This document shows positions 63,870 to 64,000 of a DNA stretch of 64,000 bases, in pieces (positions within the stretch are counted from its first letter, which is position 1; every line of letters starts with the position of its first letter). Origin of the DNA: Mimachlamys varia (Eukaryota > Mollusca > Bivalvia > Pectinida > Pectinidae). A model generated the notes under the pieces. It was not told the DNA's origin and did no database searches. It saw nothing but the letters and a program-made list of their open reading frames with translations. The position numbers and the translations under genes were made by a program. The DNA is taken from assembly GCA_947623455.1 (NCBI GenBank), contig OX392538.1, positions 30,503,001 to 30,567,000 of the forward strand, in the 5' to 3' direction.

Positions 63870-63978
63870 TTGTGATTGACTATGATGACTCGGTTCTCAT
63901 TTTGAGGATTGATGCTTACTTGGATTTACATGGATGATGCCGTCGACGAAGCAAAAGACACTTACTCTCCCGGAAAAC
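63870..63978 (-). repeat. Dispersed repeat family F, copy F9 (inverted)
   Basis: TGTTGTGATTGACTATGATG, CTCGGTTCTCATTTTGAGGA, GCCGTCGACGAAGCAAAAGA and TTACTCTCCCGGAAAACC are the reverse complement of the family. In + frame it reads VIDYDDSVLILRIDAYLD, matching the relic frame of F1. It is cut by GGGCCCGTATTCAAGAAACT at 63981-64000. Confidence 0.75.
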
Positions 63979-63979
63979 C

Positions 63980-64000
63980 TGGGCCCGTATTCAAGAAACT
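63980..64000. mobile_element. Left end of a GGGCCCGTATTC MITE, truncated by window
   Basis: GGGCCCGTATTCAAGAAACT matches the end of the element at 47424-47648. It continues beyond the window. Confidence 0.6.

Overview
The window looks like nuclear DNA of a metazoan, most likely a bivalve mollusc. It is AT-rich, its coding sequence is split by GT-AG introns, and it is full of short dispersed repeats. I recognise several of these from memory as mollusc-type families, but no database search was possible. Only two genes can be supported: one multi-exon membrane protein gene on the + strand and one bHLH transcription factor gene on the - strand. Almost all other long open frames are repeat artefacts or chance.

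Layout. 1-17803 is one uninterrupted satellite of 36-bp monomers, truncated by the window start, with nested duplications of 252, 1116, 3354 and 8220 bp. A ~1.07-kb flank (17804-18876) follows, then a second short array of the same monomer (18883-19389) and a second copy of the flank (19390-20700). From 21252 to 56183 I infer one four-exon gene (exons 21252-21327, 31639-31728, 33861-34481, 56074-56183; all introns phase 1; 298 aa). It encodes a multi-pass membrane protein of unknown function. Its introns hold a 31-bp minisatellite (22177-23277), a 70-bp minisatellite (29630-30962), a 2.9-kb G/T-rich 24-bp minisatellite (43905-46785), and many foldback or MITE-like elements. These include five copies of a ~390-bp TTAA-flanked element, all in the same orientation.

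60408-60935 (- strand) is the main coding exon of a Paraxis/Scleraxis (TCF15/SCX) type bHLH factor with an intron right after its conserved CTFCLS motif. A TATA-like box lies upstream near 61204-61211. The right end holds a small reverse-transcriptase fragment (about 62281-62364), a degraded SINE-like copy, and a dispersed repeat running off the window.

The two genes show no sign of working together. The most unusual content is the repeat biology: a higher-order satellite that appears tied to a mobile-element-like flank, and a 31-bp minisatellite whose monomer shares a 22-base exact match with the arm of a nearby foldback element. The latter suggests that minisatellite arose from the element.
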